Shown here in pieces: positions 9,501-20,802 of a stretch of 64,000 nt of DNA (position 1 is its first letter; every line of letters starts with the position of its first letter). The notes beneath the pieces are model-generated. The model was not told the origin of the DNA and did no database searches. It saw nothing but the letters and a program-made list of their open reading frames with translations. Source of the stretch: Galaxea fascicularis (taxonomy: Eukaryota > Cnidaria > Anthozoa > Scleractinia > Euphylliidae); NCBI GenBank assembly GCA_948470475.1, contig OX419347.1, forward strand, positions 2,853,572 to 2,917,571. Reading direction: 5' to 3'. The translations under genes were made by a program, and so were the position numbers.

Positions 9501-11664
9501 CTGACAAATTTGATTTTCTTGTCTCTTGGTTGGTGCTTCTGCACATTGTGGATAAACAAAGATTATTCCAGCAATGCTTTCATACCTTGAAACCTGGCGG
9601 GAAAATGTAATGATTTCTTTGAATTGTTCCCTAATTGCAATTATTCAACTGAAATGAAAGCTAGTGAGCAGTGCTTCCTTGTGGTGCTGTTTATTATGCT
9701 ATACAAGATGGATCTATCTTTTGTGTCTGTAGATGAAATCCTGAAGTGCGACTATTCAAATGAAAGCTACTGAGCAGTACTTTCCTGTGGTGCTGTTTAT
9801 TATGCTGTACAAGGTGGTTCTAACTTTTGAGTCTGTGGATGAAATCCTAAAGTGTGACCATTCAAATGAAAGCTACTGAGCAGTACTTTCCTGTGGTGCT
9901 GTTTATTATGCTGTACAAGGTGGTTCTAACTTTTGAGTCTGTGGATGAAATCCTAAAGTGTGACCATTCAAATGAAAGCTACTGAGCAGTACTTTCCTGT
10001 GGTACTCTTAAATTGATTATGTACAAAGTGGTTCTAATTTCAGTTGAAGCTTTGAACAAGAGTTTCTTAGAGGCAGCTTTAGGTGCTTATCTTTGTCTTG
10101 AGATAGTTGTGATTGATACTGAAAATAGTTCTAATCAACGCAAGTTAAGAGAATTGCTAAACCTTAGAGCGAGATCGTCGTAAACTTTTAATAAAAGTTT
10201 CGCGTGCTTTGTGACGTAAATATTAAAATGAAGAATAATATTAAAATGAAGAATAATACGGGGCACCTTAATTACAAAACCTTTCCAAACCTAGGAACAA
10301 AAGTAATATCTGATAGAATTAACGAGGACGGCAAATTTAACGACAGCCACGACATTACACATTTTTCGAGAAATTCTTCAAACTCCTAAATTGTCAATTG
10401 TTTCCAGTCCTGGTCAAAAGCAATTAAATACTATTTAAATTTTTCCAAACAAACTTTTGTTTTCCCACGTCTTTTTCTCGATTGTCAACACTGTGACGTG
10501 AAACGGTGAGTATTTTTTTTCTTTTCTTTTTCAGTTTCATAGAAGATTTTTTTCAGCAAACCGGTGTGACCTTGACGGACAAAGACAAGGAGAGCTATGA
10601 AAATGATTTGTACATGAAGAACCTACCAGAAAGAGATGTGTATATTAACCTTATGAAGGACGCAGGATTCACTGACATCCAGGTTTCTTGGGTTATCAAC
10701 TTGTTCTTCAACATTCCAATCTCTTTCTTACTACGTGCCCGTCTTCAAAGCGTTGAATGATGAAAATTGCAGTTAAAAATGATCGGGATTGTGAATCTTG
10801 AATTGCGACCTTTAACATCGTCAGCTTTAAACTGCATGCTACTCGCTGTCTGGGGAAAGTTTAAAATTTTTTTTTGCGATCACCATAGTCAATATGCCAA
10901 CCCCCCCCCCCCCCCAAAAAAAAAAAAAAAAAAACTGTGCAATATACCCAGTTTTAAAAACTTGACTTCGCTCTAAAGCGATGACCGACACTATTGCAGA
11001 ACTTGATGAGATGGAAGCACGATTTTGTAATGAATTAGAAAAGATCTTTAAGACACTTCTAAAAAGGAGTGGTACTAGAAACACGTTTTGACTTTAAAAT
11101 ATTCAACATTTTACACGATCTTTCAAAAGAAATTTTACGCATGCTTTCATCAAAAATGTCCAAGGGTAACACTGACCTGTTCCCTCTTACCACTGAGCCT
11201 TGGACTTGGGATGGATGAGAGATCCATGTAGTTGAAAACGAAAATTAAACATTTCATATTTCAATTGTCACAAAATAGACGGAATCTCTCCACATTTAAT
11301 GCTTGCGGTTTCCTTTTCGAGTTCACGAACAGCTATATGGGTACACTCGGATGAAACTGGCACACACTGCTTAGGGCGTGTCTTCCAATTCTGTGCAATA
11401 CCTCTCTTCCTGGAGTTATACTGTACCGTTACGGTATTAATTGAAAATATTTGTTTCTTGTAGTTTGAAGATCACACCGAGGCTTTTCTCTCGTTTGTTT
11501 CAAAGCGACAGCTTGAGTTCAGCCAACAGAAGGAGCGTCATGTACGTGTGATAGGCCAAGATGCCTACGATGGACTTCAGTATTTCTATACAGCGGTTAG
11601 AAGAGTCTTTGAGAGGGGCCTTACTGGAGGGTGCCGGATTATTGCAACCAAGCCAGCAAAGTAG
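6578..11664 (+). CDS. SAM-dependent methyltransferase, sarcosine/dimethylglycine N-methyltransferase-like
   Basis: Seven exons with consistent phases (6578-6614, 6986-7023, 7491-7603, 8754-8944, 9498-9606, 10535-10682, 11464-11664, stop TAG) give 278 residues. It is a class I Rossmann methyltransferase. Motif I is ILDVGSGLGGPARHIA (about residues 66-81), the acidic ribose-binding residue is Glu92 in VTALELQ, motif II is GDFLQLDF (119-126), and WLVLLHIVDK and LKPGGK follow. The upstream FDQMHYYGTQAVDEA (42-56) and the LDVGSGLGGPARH signature resemble sarcosine/dimethylglycine methyltransferases. Those make glycine betaine, an osmolyte, in marine invertebrates and algae; a related phosphobase methyltransferase is the main alternative. 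The ATG at 6578 is chosen because MDASKEIKSMKL joins exon 2 in phase; the short first exon is the least certain part. No poly(A) signal was found close to the stop. Confidence 0.85.
7120..7200. repeat. Short GAATCCGGA-type degenerate repeat
   Basis: Several close variants of GAATCCGGA/AATCCGGAA are clustered in intron 2 of the methyltransferase gene. This looks like a local simple repeat. Confidence 0.5.
7706..7830. repeat. Palindromic CACAGCCC-type MITE, copy 1
   Basis: The copy shares AAGATTTCC(G/A)CA, TTATACATGCATTTTGTGACT and GGAACAGGGTTAGTA with 59185-59310 and 60100-60236. It lies in the third intron of the methyltransferase gene. Confidence 0.65.
7866..8016. repeat. G-rich decayed repeat related to 5505-5665
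   Basis: Both copies have a G- or C-rich head, then GAATTTAGAAAAAT/AAATTTAGCGAAAT, a TTTCAC(A/G)GGAT block and GTC(A/G)GCTA(A/C)AGCTGG(C/T)GGACCT. The rest of this intron (8017-8753) shows nothing I recognise. Confidence 0.55.
9180..9415. repeat. Decayed MITE sharing GTGATCAACAA block
   Basis: This is related to 1955-2055 and 51515-51700. A 142-codon reverse-strand ORF across it is hydrophobic only because the DNA is AT-rich. Confidence 0.5.
9655..10040 (+). repeat. 106-bp satellite array (methyltransferase intron 5)
   Basis: Three to four tandem units are present. Successive AAATCCT blocks start at 9736, 9842 and 9948, so the period is 106 bp. The unit includes CATTCAAATGAAAGCTACTG, AGCAGTACTTTCCTGTGGTG, TTTATTATGCTGTACAAGG and CTAACTTTTGAGTCTGTGGA. 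The last two full units are almost identical. Confidence 0.95.
10900..10934. repeat. Poly(C)-poly(A) low-complexity tract
   Basis: A run of C followed by a run of A lies in the last intron of the methyltransferase gene. Confidence 0.85.
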
Positions 11665-12039
11665 ATGCTTTCTTGAGCGAGAAGTCCTTGTTAATTAGCA
11701 CGATTCTCATCTTCTAGTTTCGATGTCTTTCAGAACAGTATTCCACAAAAAGCGTTTTGATTTGTCAAGTGATCTAATTACTTAGAACAGTAAACAGAAC
11801 TTTTGGTAACTGGAAAAATCCTTAAAGGTACTCTAAAAGTCTTGTATTCGGTTCAGTTCCATTCATACCACCACGTAGACACGTTGATTTGCCTGTCATT
11901 TTTCATAAACTTACAGTCCCGTAGCCAGGATTTTCAATGGCAGGGTGCGTCGGACCGCCATCGGTGGACCGCTACAAGGAAAGGTCTTGACCCTCGTGAT
12001 TTTAGTTACGTTTTTAGTGACGGAATTTTTACGCAGTGT
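11665..12039. other. Methyltransferase 3' flank
   Basis: This is the 3' flank of the methyltransferase gene and the boundary of the LINE fragment. A 'GTAGCCAGGATTTTC' motif near 11922 resembles the end of the element at 22168-22349. Confidence 0.4.
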
Positions 12040-12736
12040 CAATCAGTCAGGTCAGGTAGTATTCCCGAGAGCCTTGCACAACGTCACTCCAACAATTGCT
12101 GTCGTCCATTATCCGTGTGATCTCATGCAGACTATGGAGTCCAGTATCTTCTCTCAGAGTGTCCACATAGGTCAGGTGAAGTCGTCTGCGCTGTTCCCGA
12201 CCATGTAGGGGCTCCCAGAAAATGATTACAGCGTTAACTCTAGATGCCGTTGAGCATGTCCTGCGAGTCTCAATCTCCTCTATGCCGCTTTTAAGCTGAC
12301 TTTCGGTAGATTTCCATAGAGTTCTGTGTTGGTAATCCTCATTGCATACTGGTTGACATTCAGTGTCATTCTCAGTAACCTCGTGTAGCAGCCGTCCACC
12401 ATCTTAGTGAGGCGTTTAGTCAGAGTCCAAGTTTCAGACCAGACCCATACAGGAGTACTGACTCCACCGTAGCGGTTAAGAGACGAATTTTGAGGTTCTT
12501 CCGCAAGTCTGATTTCCATACTGACTTCAGACAATGACAGGCTCTCCACGCCTTCTTCTTCTTTGCAACAAAGTCTTCCTCAGTGTTCCTGATCTTAGCT
12601 CCAAGATACAGAAAGTCATTCACCAACTCAATTGGTTGGGCCCACCCCCACGCACACTATCTCTTTCGGCTCCAGGATGTTCTCCACCAGGTATTTTGTT
12701 TTAGTCTCGTTCAACTTCAGCCCCACACTTATCGAC
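12040..12736 (-). mobile_element. Decayed LINE fragment, reverse transcriptase C-terminus
   Basis: On the minus strand, from 12736 downward, the frames read in order GLKLNETKTKYLVE, FLYLGAKIRNTEED, RACHCLKSVWKSDL, ESVLLYGS, ETWTLTKRLTKMVDGCYTRL, LRMTLNV, TELYGNLPKVS, then WEPLHGR and TYVDTLREDTG. This is the usual C-terminal part of a non-LTR endonuclease/reverse transcriptase. It is broken by frameshifts near 12430-12450 and 12285 and lacks its 5' end. The clade is uncertain. It is a pseudogene remnant with no intact ORF. Confidence 0.85.
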
Positions 12737-12739
12737 ACC

Positions 12740-15700
12740 CGTCCCCCCCCCCCTCCTGAACTTACATAAGCTTTTTCACAATTGTTTGCATGTTTGTTTG
12801 CCCCCTTTGCCTCATTTTCACTTCAAAATTCTTTTGTGTTTTATACATGCTGACGAGGCATAAAGGGCTAATTAACATGCAAACAAAAAAAAAATAATTT
12901 ATTGGCCGCCATTTTGGAATAAGGTCCATTTCCACATACAAATTACCTTGGTATTGTACAAAGTTGTATACTTTTTCTTGCTTATCTATGTGTTTATGCC
13001 TAATATCTAAATAGCTACCTTTATTTTATCTCATATCTCTACCTTACTCAAATTTGATAATGATAATTTTATCTATCCGCGCATAGCGGCCATTTTTGTT
13101 CTTTATGGTGGTTAATAAATGTGGATTGTTGTTGTTGTTATAGCTTTATTGACTAATTTGCGCCCCCCCCCCCCCTTACCTGGTGTTAAGTAAGGTCACC
13201 TAGGTGTTACTGAAGGAAAGGGGCTGTAGTGCTGTAAGGGGGATATAGAAGTCGAAACTTGCAACATTCCGTTTAATATTCTTAACATGTCTTATGCGTT
13301 ACCTTGTTTCTTCTAGAGAGTTGCTACAGTGAACTCTTGTTGTAAAAGGGTATTTATAGAAATAGGAAGTTCCAATTTCCTGTGTAGTGTCCTATACATT
13401 TGATATCATCCACATTTTTTTTTTCTTATTTGTAAATTGGATGTGCAACATGATCTCATACAAGGCAGTTGGCTACATTCAACTCTTGTGGTTAGAGGGG
13501 TCAGGTGTAGTTGGTATCGTTTACATCTCTCTTCCACAAACCCCATCCACCCCTCCCCAGAGAAACCAGATGATTGGTGGTGGGGAGGGGTGAGGACAAA
13601 GAACGCTCTTCAAAAGTAACCTTCGCCCGAAGCTTTTTTTGTTTATACTTTACGGTCTTTGAATGAATTTTATTACATCACCAAGGTCCATTTCATTGCA
13701 CCACAATCCAGTCTGCGTTTTTTCATCAAAATGTCTTGAACGTGGTCTTCATGAAAGGTAATTATTCATAACAATGTTGGAGGTGATTTATGAGGCTGTC
13801 CAACTGAAATGAAAGATGGAGAGCTCGATCACAAAATCCAAAGCCCAAATTCAAGTAATTACTTTACCAGCGGTCTTTCGACTGAGGCAGTTTTCAGTCT
13901 ATGAGAAACCTTTAAGATAAATATGCTCCATTCACCGTGTGCTTTTAAGTAGTTCTTGTTATACCATATTATCCCCGTATCGGATGTAAAGTATGTGCTC
14001 TTTAGAGTTCTGCTTTGGGGAGGTTGTCTCTGATTTCCATTTCCAAAAATAGTAGTGTAATTGCAAGCATTTATCCTAAAGAGCAAAGCATGACAACTAT
14101 TTGGATGTTTAAGATCAACGAAATTATTATATTCACGCAAGTTGTTGACAAGTTCTTACTTGAGGTATGTGACTAAAAAGGCCCTCGAATCAAAGGCCAA
14201 CCGACTTGTGAGGGACTCGGAAAGAAATTGAAGACTACCTGCTGTAATTGCATTTTTCGCCCTTCAAGGGCATGATCTGCTTACACAGTAAACAAGATTT
14301 GATACCTCACGCGTGTTGAGATGGAAAAGCCAACTTGATCATGATCATAGATTAAAACAGTAAAGCAGGACCGCCGCATTATCTTAAGACATTGCTAGTG
14401 GTCATGAGGAAAAAGTAAGGTATAGTCTTTTTACGGGCCAATTGAAACTGTCTCATAACCGGTGTATGTAGAGTGATAGAAATGGAACCTTGGAAGAGGT
14501 GCTGGTCCATCACAGGATACCCAGCGTGAAGAGACCAGGAGTGTTGTTAGTCTCTCTGAATTCCCTGAATAGGATACTAGGCCATCACATGATACCTAGC
14601 ATGAAGTGCTAGTGCAGTATTGGACACCATGATGAGGCAGCTAGGAGTTGTTTAACCACTCCCCCTGGATGCGATGTTGATTAACCACAAGATACCCAAC
14701 GTTAAGCGCAGCCGGTTAAACGTACGCTGTGATTTTAACGTTGCTTCGGCTGCGCGGAAATCTGATAATACCGTGGTGACCAACAAAAATTACACAAAAA
14801 TATTCGGACTTGATATTTGTGTATTTTTAAGGTGGCAAACAAAAGAAAATGTCGTTTTATCTACGTTAAGTAACACCGCCCTCCGTTGTAAAATCTTGTT
14901 TCGCGGATATCGCCTTTCTGCGCCTGAAATATCGATCACAAGTTTTTTTTTAGGAAATGCTTCAAACGTCTTTGCAACATAAGTGTCCTCGAATGGTGGC
15001 GAAAAAAAATTATTCGATGGGACCACCACTGGAAAAAATACTAACACGCATTTTACGACGTTCGATGGAAAGCAAAGTTCAAAACATTGAATAAGAAAAG
15101 ATAAAGTGTACTTTGTTCTGGTTCAACAAAATCCGTTTCTTCATTGCATTTCTTAAAAGTGCGCATTGAAATAGACAAAATTATTAATGATGATTTGACA
15201 GCGTGACTCAGATCATTGTGCGCTCTGCGTTGTTAGATTATTTTGCTAAAAGAGGAAGCGAACATTTCAGTGCAGCGCACGCAAACTAAAATTAGGTCGA
15301 GGAAGCCCAGGGGCTGTTCTGCCAAGGACCAGCTGTGCAGTCAATAATCGCCAGCGGCCCTTTGAACTGTTAATCGTTGCTAAAACGGACAAGCTGAGTT
15401 AAGAGCAACCACAGCTGGCGAAGGCCCTAAGGCAAGCTACAAATATAGCAAGTGCGTAGTTAAAAAGGAGTTGTAGGTCTGGTCAGTAGCCGAGGTAACC
15501 TCTTGTTGTTTCAATTAGAGTATCGTGTTTCGTTTCTCTTTTTACACTATCAGTGAAGGCGGCAGTTCAAGTACCTATTCCTTTGAAATTGGTGTAATAT
15601 TTACTGATTTGTATTGTGGTGAGTAAACAAGGTATCGCATGCAAAAGCCCCGCAAAGAAGAGTATGTATTCCCATACCAGAGCATATCAGTATTCATCTT

Positions 15701-18700
15701 GGGTCTTTACAAGGGATCGAAAAATCAATTGCTGTCATCAATCGGATCACCGAGACAAGTCGACCAGAGGGGCATCCAACGTGATGATTTTTATTCCCTC
15801 AAGGGATCACATAGTTTTTGTTCCTGATCCAGCTTGATTTCACTCACCCAAAATTGGTATACTCGGTATACTAGCTGTCTGTTGGACGCTAGAACCGTAA
15901 CGGGTTCAATATCCCCGCGTTTAAAGTGATGTGTGTAATGTGCAGTTGACTCTCTCGAAAGGGGATCAGAAACGTCCCTTAGGATGGTCACTGAGCTGGC
16001 AGAATCAACTGCAATGTGTTTGGTTGACAAAACATTATAGTACGATGTCGTGCTGATAGTGGCTCAGCGAAAAAGAGTTACTGTGTCACCTGCCTAGCCT
16101 GCGTGATATCGCGTTCGTTGAGTTTGCGTTAAAGCGCGTGAACCGGCTCAAATCACTCCCCTCTCAGTACCTGCCTGAAACACGCAGACGGGCGGTAGCG
16201 GTGTAAGATTAATTGTTTCCTCAGTCATTAGCGGCGAGTTCTAACACTATGGTTAACTCAAGGTTCAAGCCCTTAAAATGCCAATTACAGAATCACCGGA
16301 ACATAAGTAAGCGATCATGAAAGATCTGGGGGGGCAAGTGTATTACAATCTTAACCTCAATCATTCTCGGATTACGTAAACAAAATGGCCGCCATGGTCC
16401 TCTCTGCAGTTTGGCACAGTTGCCAAGAAGTCAGCAATCATGTGCAAAAGCTTCAAAACATATGTTCAGATGTTACCCATGAACGTTTGGTTGTCTTACT
16501 TTGCTGGATGCTAGATCGCACAACGTTCGATTACCACTTATGTTTTGAGCAATTGATATGACCAATCGATTTCGACCACAGAACCGGGCCCAAAAAGGTT
16601 AATTTACAGTGGTGACCGGTCGGTATTGTGAAGTCCGTATTTTTTAGAGCGTACCTTGAGGTGATCCCTTTGGAAAAATCGCTTATATACTTTTGGACAA
16701 TGGTGTTTTTTTTTTCACTTTGAACATGAGTGTCGACGAAAACTTGGCCATCTCCTCATAAGTTGAATTCTATTGCAATAAATGAATTTCAGTTTTTTTC
16801 TGCTCGTGCTCCAGTTTACGTGTATATGAGTAAAAATGCCCAACCACATTACAATCACTCAGCAAAGGTACGCAGAATTCCAGATTTTTAGATCTGAAGT
16901 TTGACCTGCATGATATCATATTGCGAAGGGGTTACCAATACTCCAATCTGGTTTGATGCCGTTATTCTGACCTCACTGGCATGACATTTGTAGATCATTT
17001 GATCATTAATAGATCGCCCTAATAGCTTTAGTAGCTCGACTACTGTGTCCGTAATAGCGATATCAATCTTCCTTTTCATACATTTGGATCAAAACCTCTT
17101 CGACTGGTATTCGGAGAAGTTACCCCAACGTAGATTCTTAGTGTACCATTGTTATGGATTCCTTGCCCAATGGAACAGAGCTGGCAGTCATCAGCATACA
17201 AGGGTAAAACTTGCCTTACCCTGCGCTACGCTCACTTTCTTGCACATGGCTTGCACTTGTGTTTGCTCAATTTTACGTCCCTTAATAAGGTCCCTATAAG
17301 TTGCGTTTGCAAGTGCTTGGGCCTGTGTTGCGTCCAACAAGCGTGACGTGCGAATGTCTACTTTTGCATCTTATCATCTACGATCTTAACAGAAATCCAA
17401 CCTCAGTTGGCAGCCCCAATAGTTTATTTCCCCTGTGGTTTTCAGTTCCGCAATTACCTATCTGGTCATAAAGAGACAAGATGGGGTACAATTTCTTGTC
17501 TGGGTAAAACAAGACATAATGCAGATGCCAGCTGCTTTGGGCCACCATCCTTTCAATTTTCGTTTAAAAGACCAAATTGCCAACTGCTGCAAATACTTGC
17601 CTTGGCCTTGGCACAAAATCACACGAGTTACGTAATCCCTCACTTTTAAACATTGTAAAACATTTAGTACGTTTTGGTAGTAAGCCAAGAAACGACGTCT
17701 TCTGAGATTAAATCAGTTAGTGAAATGTTGTCTGGTACGCACTCTCCATAGCTCTCCATTGAAATTTAGTTTCAAGTAGATTTATCCTCTGATCACACTA
17801 TCTGAATAAGTTGGGTTGTCTTCGATTCCGAAATGTGTCATTTTAATTGATTGATTAATTGCACATAATTCCAAACTGACGTCACACGCACATTACCAAT
17901 ACTTTACAGATAGTCGAACAAATGATTTAGGAGACAAGTCTGGACCCTGGGAAGTCTTGGAAAAGAAGGGTCAATTTGATTAATAATCTATTCGCAATTA
18001 AGGAAAATCAGTCTAAGGGATCATAATATCATACGTTAATTTTTGAAATCACTTTTCGACAAATGGGATTATTTCTTTCCGTAAAGACTTATTAAACGAG
18101 AGGCTTTGGCGCGTCGCGGATTTATTAACCTCAGCGATCGCAAAGTGACGCCGCTAGCTCGACATCCGGTGTGCAAAAGGAACTGAGTTAAGTAGATTTT
18201 GAACGTAGCAACACACGACAAGACTTTACAAGATTAAAGAATGACCTTAAGCTCGTGTGCGCACCTAGTGTATGGTTGAAACGCGTGCTTCTATGACCAT
18301 CGTTTTGAAGAGTGGAAATCTTAATGGGCCAATATGCCAACTAAACGCTTGTGTTTCTTTCCTGTGCCACTTGTTTCTTTTAAACTTGACTCGAGTGACC
18401 ACAGACGTGGTCAGTAAACGACGAAACACATCGCGACAACTTATTTTGTTTTGTCAATAAATTCGATCAGCGTAAATCAGACGCCTGAAACAGTTGTTAC
18501 CATAGTCACACCGGCTTACAGCATAAATTTAAAGAATGTTCAGATTTCTTGTGCAAAGGCTTTTGTGGATCTTCCAACGATTCCAATGACACGTTGCACG
18601 AATTCATGGAAGACAAAACATCTGCCTACACACATGCACCCCTCACCTTAACCTTTGCAGCCACGATCATGGAGGGTTAATTTGATTTAACTCATCTGCT

Positions 18701-19980
18701 CCTTATAATTAATTAGCTTTGTTGTGGGCTTCGGTAATTAATCACACTACAATCCATCATGATTTTGTTTGCTTTTAAGCTTTATCAATTTTCTGCATGG
18801 AGCTTTTCACTGTGCAGTTGCGTCATGCCTAATCGCAGTGATAGCCTAGGCTATCCCAATGATGGCCTAGGCTATCGTAATGATGGACTTACATGGTGAA
18901 TAAAAACTTGCAATGAACGTGCTTAACGCCATTTGTTTTAATTTCACTGAGTTGTAAAATTGTTCAAATATTTGACATGATTTTAGTGAGTATTTCATTT
19001 TAAAGTTGCTTGCAGTGGCACTTAACCGAACCATCATGACTTAATACCAGAACATGTCGATTAAAACTTTTGTTTCCTCAGCTACATCAGTTCCTGCAAT
19101 TGTCAAATTGAAATACTTTTGAAGGATTTTATATCCGACAAATAACTTGGCTACACCGCAAACAGGACCAAACGAGAAAAAAACGAGTTTCCGTTTTCAA
19201 GCCTGTATAGCCACTTTTCCTGTTTATACTGGCAATAAACTTTGAGCAAGGGCTATAGACTGTCAGTCTCAACCTAAACCTTTTGGGGTAGGTAGATCGG
19301 TATTCAATCAGGCATACGATGAAAAATCCCTGATTTCGCCAATGATAACACAGGCGGTAGTGACAATGTATTCGCACGCAAGTTCCCGCGCCGCAATGTA
19401 AAGTATTGGGATCTACAGATTTTATCGCGCTTGACCCTCGCTCACCGATTCAGATGACCCGCCTACGGCAGTCTTTTTGCGGGCATTGAACCTTGCCTGA
19501 CGACCTTTGCAGCCTCTTCCCGCTGATTTTGCTTCCACGCCCACGCTAATTTTAGGTCCTTTATCCTGCTGTGCTTAATTTCGCCGCCGTACCTTAGGCG
19601 GACAAACGAGTTCTTCACTTACAACGCCGATTTTGGCGCACTTCGGCCCATTCGCTTATTAATTTTACCAATGTATCGGCGTTTTAAAACAGATTTACTG
19701 ATGTATGTGCTACTTTAACTGATACGGAACAAAGAGCTACTTAGAAAAACCGACTTTTGTTTTCTAATCTGGATATTACTGGATCTCGGAAATCTTTAAA
19801 CAAACTAGCATATTTTACTCCCTTGGAAGTCTCAGTGTTGGTGCCTTGGTGGAGACAAAGCCAATAACACTGTTGTCAGCCAAACTGTGAAAAACTAAAT
19901 TTAACGTTGCGTGAGTAGCCAGTAGCCATTAATTTCAAAGAAATTAGAACAGGCGCAAACCTTAAAGCTTTGTTAAACTT
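12740..19980. other. Non-coding stretch, no gene seen
   Basis: The sequence is AT-rich with C runs (for example 13163-13175), a G/C-rich palindromic patch near 13495-13625, and a short CCTAGGCTATC duplication at 18842-18880. ORFs here are under about 105 codons and resemble no family I know. Long-range regulatory DNA for ptch or unrecognised repeats are both possible. Confidence 0.5.
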
Positions 19981-20315
19981 TTAAGAATGTGCTAAGAACA
20001 TAAGCAGGTTGAGAGTGAGTAAGGACGTGTTTATTTCGCTTATTTGTTTTGTTGCGTTGTGAACCTCTGTGTTCAATGCTCTTTGTAAAGTCAGATTTAC
20101 CAGGAGTTGCGGTTCGCGCGACATCTTGTTCGCGGCATCAGAGCTAGCCGCACATGCATGTGACAAGCAACTTGAGCTTTCCTGGTCAAGTCTGCGCTGA
20201 TTATTGAAATACTATACTATGTAAATTAAGAACATCTTAAGAGCGTTTTCATGCTCAAATCGCCGGAAAAAAAAAAACGTTTAGTCTCAGCTCTAAAGTT
20301 AGACGTTCTTATTAA
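19981..20315 (-). repeat. DNA-transposon-like repeat, copy A
   Basis: The left end is TAAGAATGTGCTAAGAACAT and the right end is TTAGACGTTCTTA. The reverse complement of parts (GCTTGTCACATGC, ATGTTCTTAGC) matches 23859-24145, so the two copies point in opposite directions. The short ORF across it is not a gene. Confidence 0.65.
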
Positions 20316-20319
20316 ACAT

Positions 20320-20342
20320 TAAAGAGAGAGAGAGAGAGAGAG
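20320..20342. repeat. (AG)n microsatellite
   Basis: A pure AG dinucleotide run follows directly after the repeat at 19981-20315. Confidence 0.9.
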
Positions 20343-20429
20343 CGGTGTATTACACTAAAGCTGGAAAATCAAAACAATGCTTGCATACCATTCTGTTTTT
20401 GAGTGTCGTTTAGGTTTATAAATAGTGCC

Positions 20430-20556
20430 TAAGGCCCGGTTCAAACGTCGAACTTTACATGTGACAAATCTAATGCAAATGAGAAAAATCTATGGTTTTC
20501 CCTTATTTGGATTAGATTCGGCACATGTAAAGTTCGACGTTTGAACCGGGCCTTAA
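20430..20556. mobile_element. Short MITE, PIF/Harbinger-like
   Basis: The arms are about 34 bp and match perfectly. They start TAAGGCCCGGTTCAAACGTC and end with the reverse complement ACCGGGCCTTA, around an AT-rich centre. The TAA on both flanks fits the TWA target duplication of PIF/Harbinger elements, but TAA...TTA could also be part of the inverted repeat. There is no coding capacity. Confidence 0.8.
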
Positions 20557-20596
20557 ATTTTAAAGCACTGAGAATATCCACGCAGTTGTCAATTAG

Positions 20597-20802
20597 GAGT
20601 GGCGAATGGTTCTTCAAAAAAAAAACGTCTCTCCCAGAATTTTTGTCTAATTTCGCCGGCCTCGTCGTCTCGATTTTCATTAGTCGCAACGTCGTCTCGG
20701 AGTCTCGATTTCTTTTGCAAGGCTATGAAAGTTTCGGGCTTGCAGGATGATGTATTAGTCCCGCTGTCTCGTTAAGTCTCGGGTTTACCATTCGCCATCC
20801 CT
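20597..20802. repeat. MITE with GGCGAATGGT ends, copy A
   Basis: The ends GAGTGGCGAATGGT and ACCATTCGCCATCCC form an imperfect inverted repeat. Inside are many GTCTCG/CGAGAC motifs. The same motifs occur at 23088-23280. Confidence 0.7.
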
